From Saccharothrix violaceirubra (lineage in GTDB: Bacteria; Actinomycetota; Actinomycetes; Mycobacteriales; Pseudonocardiaceae): a stretch of DNA of 64,000 nucleotides. Position 1 is the first letter of the stretch. Each line of letters opens with the position of its first letter. The position numbers and the translations under genes are program-made. The notes under the pieces are model-generated. The model did not search any database and had not been told where the DNA came from. It was given only the letters and a program-made list of their open reading frames with translations. Location: contig NZ_JACHJS010000001.1 in NCBI RefSeq assembly GCF_014203755.1, positions 186,001 through 250,000 on the forward strand. Direction: 5' to 3'. Positions 55,424 through 64,000 of this stretch are shown here, piece by piece.

Positions 55424-55974
55424 TGCGACTCGTTCTCGTCGGCCCGCCCGGAGCGGGCAAGGGCACCCAGGCCGGACTGCTCAAGAGCAAGCTCGGCGTG
55501 CCGCACATCTCCACCGGGGACCTCTTCCGCGCGCACATCGGCGAGCAGACGGACCTCGGCCGGGAGGTGCAGCAGTACCTCGACTCCGGTCGTCTCGTCC
55601 CCGACGAGGTGACCAACGAGATGGTGCGCGCCCGGCTCGCCGAGCCCGACGCCGCCGCCGGCTTCCTGCTCGACGGCTTCCCGCGCAACGTGGCCCAGGC
55701 GGGTGTCCTCGACGAGATCCTGGCCTCCGGCGGCCACAAGCTCGACGCCGTCGTGGAGTTCCGCATCGACGAGGAACTCGTCGTCGAGCGGCTGCTCGCC
55801 CGCGGGCGCACCGACGACAAGGAGGACGTGATCCGGCACCGGCAGGAGGTCTACCGCACGGAGACCGCGCCGCTGCTGGACCACTACTCCGGCATCCTGG
55901 TCACCGTCGACGCGGTGGGTGGGATCGACGAGATCAGCGAACGCGCGCTGGCCGCGCTTCGCGGCCCGAAGTGA
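55423..55974 (+). CDS. adk: Adenylate kinase
   Basis: A 183-residue short-form kinase converting ATP and AMP to two ADP. The P-loop [11 protein letters not shown] is at 7-17; [10 protein letters not shown] and the short LID ([15 protein letters not shown]) follow, with no zinc-binding insertion. Its GTG shares a base with the secY stop. Its stop overlaps the map GTG, so secY-adk-map are coupled. Confidence 0.97.
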
Positions 55975-56801
55975 CCGGTGGACTCTTCGATGTCCTGCGC
56001 CGCGCGTTGCCGGGCGGTCGCGACCGCATGATCGAGATCAAGAGCCGCGGCCAGCTCGAGGCGATGCGCGCCTCGGGACTGGTCGTGGCGCGTACGTTGG
56101 CGGCCCTCGTCGGGCACGCCAAGGTCGGGGTCAGCACGGCCGAACTGGACGAGCTGGCCGAGACCACCATCCGCGAGGCGGGCGCCATCCCGTCGTTCAA
56201 GGGCTACCACGGGTTCCCGGCGAGCATCTGCGCCAGCGTGAACGAACAGGTGGTCCACGGCATCCCCAGTCGTACCCAGGTCCTCGCCGAGGGCGACCTG
56301 ATCTCGATCGACTGCGGTGCCATCCTCGACGGCTGGCACGGCGACTCGGCCGTGACGGTCGAGATCGGCCAGGTCACCGAGGCCGAGCGCAGACTGTCCG
56401 AGGCCACCAGGCTGTCGATGCTCGCGGGCATCGCCGCGGCCGTGCCCGGCGGGCGCCTGAGCGACATCTCCTTCGCCATCGGCAACGAGACCGTGCGCGT
56501 CGGCCGTGAGCACGGCGTCACCTACGGCATCGTCGACGGCTACGGCGGCCACGGCATCGGTTCGAAGATGCACATGGACCCGTTCCTGCCCAACCGGGGC
56601 AAGCCCGGCAAGGGGCCCCGGCTCAAGGTCGGCATGGCCATCGCCATCGAGCCGATGCTGACCCTGGGCACCGAGCGCACCGTCGAACTCGACGACGGCT
56701 GGACCGTGATCACCGAGGACGGGTCGCGCGCGGCGCACTGGGAGCACAGCGTCGCCATCACCGACGACGGTCCGTGGGTGCTCACCGCGCCCGAGGAGTA
56801 G
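55971..56801 (+). CDS. map: Methionine aminopeptidase, type I
   Basis: A 276-residue enzyme removing N-terminal Met. Metal ligands are visible: two Asp in [18 protein letters not shown], His in GYGGHGIG, Glu in AIEPML and Glu in WEHSVAIT. The GTG overlaps the adk stop. The first 20 residues ([19 protein letters not shown]) are an extension, and the internal Met at about residue 20 is an alternative start. Confidence 0.96.
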   Translation: MTGGLFDVLRRALPGGRDRMIEIKSRGQLEAMRASGLVVARTLAALVGHAKVGVSTAELDELAETTIREAGAIPSFKGYHGFPASICASVNEQVVHGIPSRTQVLAEGDLISIDCGAILDGWHGDSAVTVEIGQVTEAERRLSEATRLSMLAGIAAAVPGGRLSDISFAIGNETVRVGREHGVTYGIVDGYGGHGIGSKMHMDPFLPNRGKPGKGPRLKVGMAIAIEPMLTLGTERTVELDDGWTVITEDGSRAAHWEHSVAITDDGPWVLTAPEE

Positions 56802-56847
56802 GGGCGACCCTGATGTCGTCACCCGGGGATTTGCGGGGGTTGGCCCC

Positions 56848-57327
56848 ATGGTCGACGACGTCCGGCGACGGGACGATGAGCGCGTGAGCCAGCCTGTGCG
56901 CCCCGAGGACATCAGGGTTTCAGACGCCGAGCGCGAGGTGGTCGTGCGCCGCCTGCACACCGCGCACACCGACGGCAGCCTCGACCTGGCCGAGTTCGAC
57001 GCCCGGGTGGTGAGCGCGTGGAACGCCAAGACCCGCGGGGACCTGCTGGTGCTCGTCGCCGACCTGCCCGAGGACGCCACGCGGGCCATGCCCGTCGTGC
57101 CGCTGGTCCCCCCGCCGCCGGTCCCGGCGCGCAAGAGCGGCGGACAGCGGGCGTTGCGGGCCCTGACCACCGTGTGGCTGAGCGTCAGCGCGTTCAACTT
57201 CGCGATCTGGCTGCTGGTGAGCCTGCTCGGCGGCGAGGGCTTCGTGCATCCGTGGTTCCTGTGGGTGGCCGTGCCGTGGGGTTCGGTCCTGGGCGTCGTC
57301 TGGCTGGCCACCGGCAAAACCCGCTGA
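56848..57327 (+). CDS. DUF1707 protein with C-terminal 2-helix membrane domain
   Basis: A 159-residue protein. A DUF1707 (SHOCT-like) domain at about 19-70 is recognised by RVSDAEREVVVRRLHTAHTD, GSLDLAEFDARV and the AKTRGDLLVLVADLP end; a Pro linker and two membrane helices (about 104-126 and 130-152) follow. DUF1707 proteins are abundant in actinobacteria; their role is unknown, with some linked to cell-envelope control. The ATG at 56848 has GGGGGTT upstream; a GTG 12 codons later is possible. It sits between map and infA. Confidence 0.8.
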   Translation: MVDDVRRRDDERVSQPVRPEDIRVSDAEREVVVRRLHTAHTDGSLDLAEFDARVVSAWNAKTRGDLLVLVADLPEDATRAMPVVPLVPPPPVPARKSGGQRALRALTTVWLSVSAFNFAIWLLVSLLGGEGFVHPWFLWVAVPWGSVLGVVWLATGKTR

Positions 57328-57336
57328 CCGGCGGAT

Positions 57337-57365
57337 TTGGGCGTACTCCCAGGTCCGCGTAGTAT
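57337..57365 (+). promoter_or_regulatory. Candidate promoter of infA-rpmJ
   Basis: TTGGGC, exactly 17 nt, TAGTAT: a good SigA-type pair beginning 10 nt after the DUF1707 gene stop. It gives a leader of about 145 nt before infA, so the infA-alpha operon can be expressed apart from secY-adk-map. Confidence 0.6.
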
Positions 57366-57516
57366 GGACGGGTGGCGCACACGTCGCGCCGGTTCCGTCA
57401 TGCCCGTGTCGGTGGCTTCCACTCGCGGGTGGACCGGGTTCGCAAGGGCCTGAGGAGTCGGGGTGTCGTGTGCCTCGCGACCGAAGCAACACCCACCGTC
57501 ACGAAACGCGGAGGAC

Positions 57517-57738
57517 ATGGGCAAGAAGGACGGGGCCATTGAGGTCGAGGGCCGCGTAGTCGAGCCGCTCCCCAACGCGATGTTCCGCGTCGAGTTGGAG
57601 AACGGGCACAAGGTCCTGGCTCACATCAGCGGCAAGATGCGCCAGCACTACATCCGTATCCTCCCCGAGGACCGGGTTGTCGTGGAGCTCTCGCCCTACG
57701 ACCTGTCCCGAGGGCGCATCGTCTACCGCTACAAGTGA
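57517..57738 (+). CDS. infA: Translation initiation factor IF-1
   Basis: A 73-residue S1-like OB-fold protein ([20 protein letters not shown]) that blocks the A site during initiation. Length and sequence are standard. GGAGG lies very close, 2 nt, before the ATG. rpmJ follows 22 nt later. Confidence 0.97.
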   Translation: MGKKDGAIEVEGRVVEPLPNAMFRVELENGHKVLAHISGKMRQHYIRILPEDRVVVELSPYDLSRGRIVYRYK

Positions 57739-57760
57739 CCTCTGACGCAGGAGCTCAGGC

Positions 57761-57874
57761 GTGAAGGTCCAGCCGAGCGTCAAGAAGATCTGCGACAAGT
57801 GCAAGGTGATCCGCCGTCACGGTCGGGTCATGGTGATCTGCGAGAACCTGCGCCACAAGCAGCGCCAGGGCTGA
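57761..57874 (+). CDS. rpmJ: 50S ribosomal protein L36 (zinc-binding form)
   Basis: A 37-residue protein read from a [22 protein letters not shown], then [15 protein letters not shown]. The zinc ligands C, C, C and H are kept (CDKC, C, H), so it is the C+ form. CAGGAG lies upstream. It is too short for many ORF callers. A 208-nt spacer then leads to rpsM. Confidence 0.97.
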   Translation: MKVQPSVKKICDKCKVIRRHGRVMVICENLRHKQRQG

Positions 57875-58082
57875 GCGAGCACATCGCACTCGTCGAGTCT
57901 TCCGACGCGACACGAATAGAACTCCCCGCACCTGCGTGCACACCGTGCACGCGCACCCCCGGACTCCAGGCCGGGGCCGGGACGCCGATCGCGAGAGCGG
58001 TCGGAACTGACACAGCGAGTCAGTCCCGGAATCGGACGGGGAGCAGACCTGGAGCGACATCATTGTGAGGAGCTAGCGCCGT

Positions 58083-58463
58083 ATGGCACGACTCGCTGGC
58101 GTAGACCTCCCCCGCGAGAAGCGGTTGGAGATCGCGCTCACCTACATCTTCGGCATCGGCCGTACGCGGTCGAAGGAAGTGCTGAAGGCGACCGAGATCT
58201 CGCCCGACGTCCGGGTCAAGGACCTTGGTGACGACGACCTGACGAAGCTCCGCGAGTTCATCGAGAGCAACTTCAAGGTCGAGGGTGACCTCCGCCGCGA
58301 GGTCGCGGCCGACATCCGCCGCAAGATGGAGATCGGCTGCTACGAGGGCCTGCGCCACCGTCGCAACCTGCCCGTCCGCGGGCAGCGCACCAAGACGAAC
58401 GCGCGCACTCGCAAGGGTCCGAAGAAGACCGTTGCGGGCAAGAAGAAGGCCGGCAAGAAGTAA
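58083..58463 (+). CDS. rpsM: 30S ribosomal protein S13
   Basis: A 126-residue S13 ([20 protein letters not shown]) of the 30S head that touches the P-site tRNA and L5. [20 protein letters not shown] is the conserved basic part, and a Lys-rich tail follows. GAGGAG precedes the ATG. It opens the alpha group rpsM-rpsK-rpsD-rpoA-rplQ. Confidence 0.97.
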   Translation: MARLAGVDLPREKRLEIALTYIFGIGRTRSKEVLKATEISPDVRVKDLGDDDLTKLREFIESNFKVEGDLRREVAADIRRKMEIGCYEGLRHRRNLPVRGQRTKTNARTRKGPKKTVAGKKKAGKK

Positions 58464-58496
58464 GACCTCGCGTACCTAACAGGAGATCACCAAGAC

Positions 58497-58904
58497 ATGC
58501 CACCCAAGTCCCGTCAGGGCGCCGGGGTCAAGAAGGTCCGGCGCAAGGAAAAGAAGAACGTCTCGCACGGCCAGGCCCACATCAAGAGCACGTTCAACAA
58601 CACCATCGTGTCCATCACGGACCCGCTGGGCAACGTGATCAGCTGGGCTTCCGCCGGCCACGTCGGCTTCAAGGGCTCCCGCAAGTCGACCCCGTTCGCC
58701 GCCCAGATGGCAGCCGAGAACGCCGCGCGCAAGGCCGCCGAGCACGGCATGCGCAAGGTGGACGTGTTCGTGAAGGGTCCCGGCTCCGGCCGTGAGACCG
58801 CGATCCGTTCCCTCCAGGCCGCCGGCCTGGAAGTCGGCACCATCCAGGACGTGACCCCGCAGCCCCACAACGGCTGCCGCCCGCCCAAGCGGCGCCGGGT
58901 CTGA
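58497..58904 (+). CDS. rpsK: 30S ribosomal protein S11
   Basis: A 135-residue S11 of the platform, with the mRNA/E-site contact region. [15 protein letters not shown] and the end [18 protein letters not shown] are canonical. AGGAG is 11 nt before the ATG. Confidence 0.97.
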   Translation: MPPKSRQGAGVKKVRRKEKKNVSHGQAHIKSTFNNTIVSITDPLGNVISWASAGHVGFKGSRKSTPFAAQMAAENAARKAAEHGMRKVDVFVKGPGSGRETAIRSLQAAGLEVGTIQDVTPQPHNGCRPPKRRRV

Positions 58905-58924
58905 GGCACGGGGAGGAGTAACAG

Positions 58925-59530
58925 ATGGCTCGCTACACCGGACCGGCAACGCGTATCTCGCGCCGGCTCAAGGTCGACCTCGTCGGTGGGGACCAGGCGT
59001 TCGAGCGCCGTCCCTACCCGCCCGGCCAGCACGGCCGCGGCCGGGTCAAGGAGTCCGAGTACCTGCTTCAGCTCCAGGAGAAGCAGAAGGCCCGCTACAC
59101 GTACGGCGTGCTGGAGAAGCAGTTCCGCCGCTACTACGAGGAAGCGGTCCGCCGCACCGGCAAGACCGGTGAGAACCTGCTCCAGATCCTGGAGTCGCGG
59201 TTGGACAACGTGGTGTACCGCTCGGGTCTCGCGCGTACCCGCCGTCAGGCCCGCCAGCTGGTCAGCCACGGTCACTTCATCGTGAACGGCCACAAGGTCA
59301 ACATCCCGAGCTTCCGGGTGTCGAAGTTCGACATCATCGACGTCAAGCCGAAGTCGCTGCCGACGCTGCCCTTCGAGGCCGCGCGTGCCTCGTTCGGCGA
59401 CCGGCCGATCCCGGCCTGGCTCCAGGTCGTGCCGTCTTCGCTGCGCATCCTGGTGCACCAGCTCCCGGAGCGGGCGCAGATCGACACGCCCGTCACCGAG
59501 CAGCTCATCGTCGAGCTCTACTCGAAGTGA
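58925..59530 (+). CDS. rpsD: 30S ribosomal protein S4
   Basis: A 201-residue S4. It lacks the N-terminal zinc-site cysteines, so it is the C- form, and has the S4 RNA-binding domain ([20 protein letters not shown]). It nucleates 30S assembly and in E. coli represses the alpha operon. GGAGGAG precedes the ATG. A large palindrome separates it from rpoA. Confidence 0.97.
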   Translation: MARYTGPATRISRRLKVDLVGGDQAFERRPYPPGQHGRGRVKESEYLLQLQEKQKARYTYGVLEKQFRRYYEEAVRRTGKTGENLLQILESRLDNVVYRSGLARTRRQARQLVSHGHFIVNGHKVNIPSFRVSKFDIIDVKPKSLPTLPFEAARASFGDRPIPAWLQVVPSSLRILVHQLPERAQIDTPVTEQLIVELYSK

Positions 59531-59535
59531 TCCTC

Positions 59536-59565
59536 CCGGGGGGACCGCCGCGGCGGTCCCCCCGG
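59536..59565 (+). terminator. 30-nt perfect palindrome between rpsD and rpoA
   Basis: CCGGGGGGACCGCCG is followed directly by its exact complement; the RNA would form a hairpin with a small loop of its central bases. There is no T tract. It could reduce read-through from ribosomal genes into rpoA or stabilise upstream mRNA. Confidence 0.6.
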
Positions 59566-59675
59566 TCGGGTCCCGCGGCGGCACGGAATGGTGTGCCGCA
59601 CGCGTTCGCCGGTCTCCGCGACCGGCTCTCCCGACGTCATATGGCGGTCGTCGGGTTGGAGAGAGGAAGAACCCA

Positions 59676-60728
59676 GTGCTGATTTCCCAGCGCCCCTCGC
59701 TCAGCGAGGACGCGGTCAACGAGACCCGCTCCCGGTTCGTCATCGAGCCGCTGGAGCCGGGCTTCGGCTACACCCTCGGCAACTCCATCCGCCGGACCCT
59801 CCTGTCGTCCATCCCGGGCGCGGCGGTGACCAGCATCCGCATCGACGGCGTGCTGCACGAGTTCACCACCGTTCCGGGCGTCAAGGAGGACGTCACCGAC
59901 ATCATCCTCAACCTCAAGGAGCTGGTCGTCAGCTCCGAGGAGGACGAGCCGGTGACCATGTACCTGCGCAAGCAGGGACCCGGTGCGGTGACCGCCGGCG
60001 ACATCGTGCCCCCGGCCGGTGTCACCGTGCACAACCCCGACCTGCACATCGCGACCCTGAACGGCAAGGGCAAGCTGGAGATCGAGCTCGTCGTCGAGCG
60101 CGGTCGCGGCTACGTCCCCGCCGTCCAGAACAAGCAGGCCGGTGCCGAGATCGGCCGCATCCCCGTCGACTCGATCTACTCGCCCGTCATGAAGGTGACC
60201 TACAAGGTCGAGGCCACCCGTGTCGAGCAGCGGACCGACTTCGACAAGCTGATCCTCGACGTCGAGACCAAGCCCTCCATCACGCCGCGCGACGCCGTCG
60301 CGTCCGCGGGCAAGACGCTGGTGGAGCTGTTCGGTCTCGCGCGCGAGCTGAATGTCGACGCCGAGGGCATCGAGATCGGACCGTCGCCCGCCGAGGCCGA
60401 CACCATCGCGGCGTTCGCGATGCCGATCGAGGACCTGGACCTCACCGTCCGGTCCTACAACTGCCTCAAGCGCGAGGGCATCCACACCGTGGGTGAACTC
60501 GTGTCGCGCAGCGAGGCGGACCTGCTGGACATCCGCAACTTCGGTGCGAAGTCGATCGACGAGGTCAAGATGAAGCTCGTCGGGCTCGGCCTCGCGCTCA
60601 AGGACAGCCCCCCTGGGTTCGACCCGTCGGCCGCCGCGTCCGACTACCCCACCGAGGGTTGGGGCGTGGACACCTCCGTGGACACGCACGACGACGGCCA
60701 GGACTACGCGGAGACCGAGCAGCTCTGA
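59676..60728 (+). CDS. rpoA: DNA-directed RNA polymerase subunit alpha
   Basis: A 350-residue alpha subunit. The N-terminal assembly domain (about 1-230; [20 protein letters not shown]) forms the dimer that holds beta and beta'. The C-terminal domain (about 255-320; [20 protein letters not shown]) contacts UP elements and activators. A further 30-residue acidic tail follows. The GTG has GAGAGGAAG upstream. Confidence 0.98.
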   Translation: MLISQRPSLSEDAVNETRSRFVIEPLEPGFGYTLGNSIRRTLLSSIPGAAVTSIRIDGVLHEFTTVPGVKEDVTDIILNLKELVVSSEEDEPVTMYLRKQGPGAVTAGDIVPPAGVTVHNPDLHIATLNGKGKLEIELVVERGRGYVPAVQNKQAGAEIGRIPVDSIYSPVMKVTYKVEATRVEQRTDFDKLILDVETKPSITPRDAVASAGKTLVELFGLARELNVDAEGIEIGPSPAEADTIAAFAMPIEDLDLTVRSYNCLKREGIHTVGELVSRSEADLLDIRNFGAKSIDEVKMKLVGLGLALKDSPPGFDPSAAASDYPTEGWGVDTSVDTHDDGQDYAETEQL

Positions 60729-60785
60729 GGCCGTCAGCGGCCGGGCCGGAGCAGAGGATCAGGAAAGAATCCGAGGAGCAAGTCG

Positions 60786-61313
60786 ATGCCCACCCCCACG
60801 AAGGGCCGCCGACTCGGCGGTTCCCCGGCCCACGAGCGGCTGCTGCTGGCCAACCTGGCCACCTCGCTGTTCACCCACGGCCGGATCACCACGACCGAGG
60901 CCAAGGCCAAGCGCCTGCGCCCGTACGCCGAGAAGCTGATCACGAAGGCGAAGATCGGCGACCTGCACAACCGTCGCGAGATCCTCAAGGTCATCCGTGA
61001 CAAGGACATCGTGCACAAGCTGTTCGCCGAGATCGGCCCGCAGTTCGCGGACCGGGCCGGCGGTTACACCCGCATCACCAAGACGCTGCCGCGCAAGGGC
61101 GACAACGCCCCCATGGCCGTGATCGAGCTGGTGCAGGAGAAGACCGTCACCTCCGAGGCCGAGCGTGCCCGCAAGACCAAGTTCGCCAAGGACGAGGCGC
61201 CCAAGGCCGCCGTCGTCGAGGAGAACGAGGTCGAGGCGACCGAGGCTGAGTCGACCGAGGCTGAGGCCGAGGCCGTCGAGGTCAAGGACGAAGACAAGAA
61301 GGACGAGTCCTGA
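60786..61313 (+). CDS. rplQ: 50S ribosomal protein L17
   Basis: A 175-residue L17. The conserved core is residues 1-120 ([20 protein letters not shown]). The remaining 55 residues are an acidic Glu/Ala/Val-rich tail absent from E. coli L17 but usual in actinobacteria. GAGGAG precedes the ATG. It is the last ribosomal gene of the cluster. Confidence 0.97.
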   Translation: MPTPTKGRRLGGSPAHERLLLANLATSLFTHGRITTTEAKAKRLRPYAEKLITKAKIGDLHNRREILKVIRDKDIVHKLFAEIGPQFADRAGGYTRITKTLPRKGDNAPMAVIELVQEKTVTSEAERARKTKFAKDEAPKAAVVEENEVEATEAESTEAEAEAVEVKDEDKKDES

Positions 61314-61328
61314 CGGACGAGATTCTTC

Positions 61329-61371
61329 CCGCCGAGCCCGTTGTCCCCACTGGGGGCGACGGGCTCGGCGG
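61329..61371 (+). terminator. Long hairpin between rplQ and truA
   Basis: The outer stem CCGCCGAGCCCGT/ACGGGCTCGGCGG continues inward with TGTCCCC/GGGGGCG (two G-T pairs), about 20 bp in all, with a 3-nt loop. It ends 7 nt before the truA GTG, leaving no room for a ribosome site. It may terminate the alpha operon partially or control truA translation. Confidence 0.6.
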
Positions 61372-61378
61372 CGTTCGT

Positions 61379-62170
61379 GTGCGGTTCGACCTGGCTTATG
61401 ACGGGACCGGGTTCTCGGGGTGGGCTCGGCAGCCTGGGCGGCGGACCGTGTGCGGGGTGCTGGAGGACACGTTGTCCAAGGTGCTGCGCGAGGACGTGAA
61501 CCTGACCGTGGCCGGGCGGACCGATGCCGGTGTGCACGCCGCCGGGCAGGTCGCGCACGCGGATCTGCCCGGCGGTGTCGATGTGCCGGGGCTGCCCAAG
61601 CGGTTGGCGCGTGCGTTGCCGGACGATGTGCGGGTGTTCGCGGCGCGGGTGGTGCCGGGTGAGTTCGATGCGCGGTTCTCGGCCTTGCGGAGGCACTACG
61701 AGTACCGGGTGACGGATGCGGATTCGGGGGCGCACCCGTTGCGGCGGTTGGACACCCTGGCGTGGCCGCGTCCGCTGGATCTCGACGCGTTGAACGCGGC
61801 GTCGGCGTTGTTGTTGGGGGAGCGGGATTTCTGCGCGTTCTGCCGGCGGCGTGAGGGTGCTACGACGATCCGTGAGTTGCAGCGGTTGGAGTGGTCACGG
61901 GATGGGGACGTGTTGACCGCTTTCGTGTCTGCGGATGCGTTTTGCCACTCGATGGTGCGGAGTCTGGTGGGGGCTTTGCTTGCCGTCGGTGAGGGGCGCA
62001 AGCCGGTCGAGTGGCCTGCTTCGCTGTTGTCTTTGAGTGCGCGGGCCAGTGGGGTGACGGTGGCTCCGCCGCACGGGTTGGCTCTGGTGCGGGTGGACTA
62101 CCCGGAGGATGCCTCGCTTGCCGCTCGGGCTTTGGTCACGCGCAACGTCCGGGTTTCTCCCGGGACGTAG
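61379..62170 (+). CDS. truA: tRNA pseudouridine synthase A
   Basis: A 263-residue TruA that makes pseudouridine at positions 38-40 of the tRNA anticodon arm. The catalytic Asp is in [23 protein letters not shown] and [19 protein letters not shown] are family blocks. The GTG is the only fitting start, lies 7 nt after a long hairpin, and has no ribosome site. From about 61.6 kb the codon use is richer in TTG and GGG than in the ribosomal genes, as expected for lower expression. Confidence 0.95.
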   Translation: MRFDLAYDGTGFSGWARQPGRRTVCGVLEDTLSKVLREDVNLTVAGRTDAGVHAAGQVAHADLPGGVDVPGLPKRLARALPDDVRVFAARVVPGEFDARFSALRRHYEYRVTDADSGAHPLRRLDTLAWPRPLDLDALNAASALLLGERDFCAFCRRREGATTIRELQRLEWSRDGDVLTAFVSADAFCHSMVRSLVGALLAVGEGRKPVEWPASLLSLSARASGVTVAPPHGLALVRVDYPEDASLAARALVTRNVRVSPGT

Positions 62171-62285
62171 AGCTTTCCCGCACTCGCGAGTTGTGCGTTC
62201 GGACACCGCGAGTTGTGCGTTCAGGCACCGTGAAGCCGCGCCCGCCTCCACGGGGAGACGGGCGCGGGTGTCGTGTGTGCCCGGG

Positions 62286-63455
62286 TCAGCGGCGACGGCC
62301 GCAGAGGCGGGCGATGATCGTGGCCGCGAAGGGGCTGTGCTCCAGCTTGGCGACCAGTTCCGCGTAGTCGCGGTGTGCGCAGTCCTCGGCGGTGATGAGG
62401 GATGCGGCCTGCTCCGCCGGCTCCGTTGTCGTGGGTGCCTGGCTCTCCGACGGCGGTGGCGGGGGTTCGGTCGGGGTCGGGGTGGGCCCGACCGGTTCCG
62501 TTGTCGACGGGTCCGTCGTGGTCGGGGGCGTGGTGGCCGCCGACGGGTCCACCGTGGTCGGGTCGGTCGGTTCCGCCGTGGTGGTGGGCTCCGTGGTCGG
62601 GGTGGGTTCGGGGGTCTCGGTCGGAGGTTTCTCCTCTTCACCGGGTGCCAAGGGTGTGACCTCGACCGTGCCGTCCGAGTACGTGCGCATCCAGCTCTCG
62701 ACCAGTTCCACGTACGTCTTGGAGTGGTTGTACCGGTACAGGGCGGCGTCCAGGTCGGATTGCCGTTCCAGGTCGAAGTCGCCCGAGCACAGGTAACGGC
62801 CTGCCGCCACGGCCGAGTCGACGATGTTGTGCGGGCTGGTCACGCCGTCGCCGTTGCCGTCCACCCCGTAACGCCGCCAGGTGCCGGGGATGAACTGCAT
62901 CGGGCCGACCGCGCGGTCCCACGTCGGGTCGTCGTCGTGTTCGCCGCCGTCGGTGTCGTGGATGGCCGCGTACGCGCCGCCGTCGAGCACCGGGCCGAGG
63001 ATGTGCGGGCGGGCCTCGCCGTCCGGGGTCGCCCGGCCGCCCCTGGCGTGACCGGATTCGACCTGGCCCACGCCCGCGAGGTGGTACCACCGCAGGTGGC
63101 AGCCCGGGTGTGACTCGGCGAGTGCCTTTTCCGCCGTGCGGTACGCGGCGAGGACGTTCGACGGGATGCCGTGGTCGGCCGGTGCCGGCAGGGGCAGGGC
63201 CGACTCCTCGGGTTCGGGTGGTGCGGGTGGCGGGCCGACGTCCCTGATCACGTCGTTCGGCGTGTCGTCCGCGGCACGGGGCTTGGCCGACGTCCGGTAC
63301 TCGACGGCCCGCACGGGTTCGACCCGCGGCGGTGCGGCGGTCGGCACGGTGGCCACGGAGCCCGGTGCGGCGGTGAGCAGGGCGCACACGACCGCGGCGA
63401 TCACGGTGAGCGCTGCTCGTCTGCGGTGGACGGTGGAGCGGAATCGTGAACGCAC
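62286..63455 (-). CDS. Secreted lytic murein transglycosylase
   Basis: A 389-residue protein. A signal/anchor helix at about residues 13-32 (ALTVIAAVVCALLTAAPGSV) is followed by a Pro-rich spacer and a transglycosylase domain at about 95-250: GVGQVESGHARGG with catalytic Glu, DRAVGPMQFIPGTWRRYGVD and AVAAGRYLCSGDF, YRYNHSKTYV. It cuts peptidoglycan between MurNAc and GlcNAc. A long Thr/Pro/Glu tail (about 265-345) and a short Cys-containing end domain (EDCAHRDYAELVAKLEHS) follow. The GTG at 63455 with GGGGA upstream is preferred. It converges on truA. Confidence 0.9.
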   Translation of the reverse strand: MRSRFRSTVHRRRAALTVIAAVVCALLTAAPGSVATVPTAAPPRVEPVRAVEYRTSAKPRAADDTPNDVIRDVGPPPAPPEPEESALPLPAPADHGIPSNVLAAYRTAEKALAESHPGCHLRWYHLAGVGQVESGHARGGRATPDGEARPHILGPVLDGGAYAAIHDTDGGEHDDDPTWDRAVGPMQFIPGTWRRYGVDGNGDGVTSPHNIVDSAVAAGRYLCSGDFDLERQSDLDAALYRYNHSKTYVELVESWMRTYSDGTVEVTPLAPGEEEKPPTETPEPTPTTEPTTTAEPTDPTTVDPSAATTPPTTTDPSTTEPVGPTPTPTEPPPPPSESQAPTTTEPAEQAASLITAEDCAHRDYAELVAKLEHSPFAATIIARLCGRRR

Positions 63456-63715
63456 GGTGTCCCCAACGGCTAGGTGGTGAACGCGGTCCCCGTCGACTTC
63501 TAGCACGGCCGTCGGACCCATTAGCGGGGTCGGTGCGGGAAGTTCCCTCGAAAGAATGGCCGGTGATGATCACATAATCGACACTCCGGTCCTGACCTAC
63601 CTCGATGCGGTGAAAACCCGCTCGTGCGAATGCGCTGCCGGCGGAATGGGATGAGGGTTCCCTCGGGTTCGTCCCGCCTTTCCTGATCGACAGCAGCCTC
63701 GAAGGGGGCCACGCC

Positions 63716-64000
63716 GTGGCACGTTCCAGGTTCTCCCGTCGAATAGCCGCGGCACTCGTGTCCGCCGGTGTGGTCGCGTGTTCGGTGGTGGTCTCCGCGC
63801 CGACCGCGAACGCGGCGGTCGTCCGACCGTTCACCCTCAATTTCAACGAGGAGGTGTACGGCGACTTCATCGAGGTCGGCAACACGGTCACCACGTGCCC
63901 CTCCGGCGCCGATCCGATCGACCCCCTGACGGCCGAGCCGCACGAGAACTGCGACACCGCCCAGGGCGGCACGCTCCCCAACGCCAACGCCGGCAACGAC
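63716..64000 (+). CDS. Secreted surface protein, N-terminal part (runs off right edge)
   Basis: The first 95 codons of an exported protein. The start is a GTG after GAAGGGGG. Residues 1-33 form a signal peptide with a twin-Arg-like SRRIAAAL, a hydrophobic core and an SAPTANA cut site. The mature start VRPFTLNFNEEVYGDFIEVG, followed by Cys-containing TTCPSGAD and ENCDTAQGG, resembles the opening of large actinobacterial surface proteins with DUF11-type repeats. The rest lies outside, so size and anchoring are unknown. Confidence 0.65.
   Translation, partial: MARSRFSRRIAAALVSAGVVACSVVVSAPTANAAVVRPFTLNFNEEVYGDFIEVGNTVTTCPSGADPIDPLTAEPHENCDTAQGGTLPNANAGND

Overview
This window is GC-rich actinobacterial chromosome. 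It carries the RNA polymerase and ribosomal protein core in the usual actinobacterial order: tRNA-Thr, tRNA-Met, rpmG, hadAB, tRNA-Trp, secE, nusG, rplK, rplA, rplJ, rplL, rpoB, rpoC, then rpsL, rpsG, fusA, tuf, the S10 and spc operons, secY, adk, map, infA, rpmJ, the alpha operon and truA. Many GTG/TTG starts, 1-4 nt start/stop overlaps, the hadAB pair beside rpmG, an MmpS-like protein and a CpnT-like toxin with a WXG100 partner all point to Pseudonocardiales (a Saccharothrix/Actinosynnema/Lentzea-like organism). The family assignment is inference from gene content, not a search result.

Left part (1-8.9 kb): accessory genes. These are the start of a GntR regulator leaving the window, a TacAT-like acetyltransferase toxin-antitoxin pair, two coupled genes that share a repeated Asn/Gln-rich motif (one is DUF6232-like), a LysR-type regulator, an orphan nuoB-nuoC-nuoI set followed by an HtpX-like membrane protease, a YajQ-rmlA pair, tRNA-Tyr and two small unknown genes. 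At 8.95-11.57 kb lies a membrane GGDEF-EAL protein with a degenerate GGDEF site and an intact EAL motif.

11.6-28.3 kb: tRNAs, rpmG, hadAB, an MmpS-like protein, an aminotransferase, secE-nusG, rplKA, an unknown membrane protein, rplJL with an L10-leader-type attenuator, and rpoBC. RpoB has two non-consensus residues in the rifamycin pocket.

28.3-39.2 kb: an 11-kb block on the minus strand splits rpoC from rpsL. It holds a putative toxin-antitoxin pair whose promoter is wrapped by a perfect inverted repeat, a zinc-ribbon protein, and a six-gene, fully overlapping operon: YbaB-like, WXG100, a 1690-residue CpnT-like toxin, a small degenerate ADP-ribosyltransferase homologue, a 531-residue unknown and an APH-fold kinase. 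The toxin has a WXG100-like N-terminus, a caspase/C80-like His/Cys region and a C-terminal ADP-ribosyltransferase. The small homologue sits where an immunity gene is expected but has lost the catalytic Glu motif. This is the most novel system in the window.

39.25-62.2 kb: the str, S10, spc and alpha operons with secY-adk-map, a DUF1707 protein and infA-rpmJ, ending in truA. 62.2-64 kb: a secreted lytic transglycosylase and the first 95 codons of a secreted surface protein. I see no CRISPR array, insertion sequence, prophage or rRNA gene.
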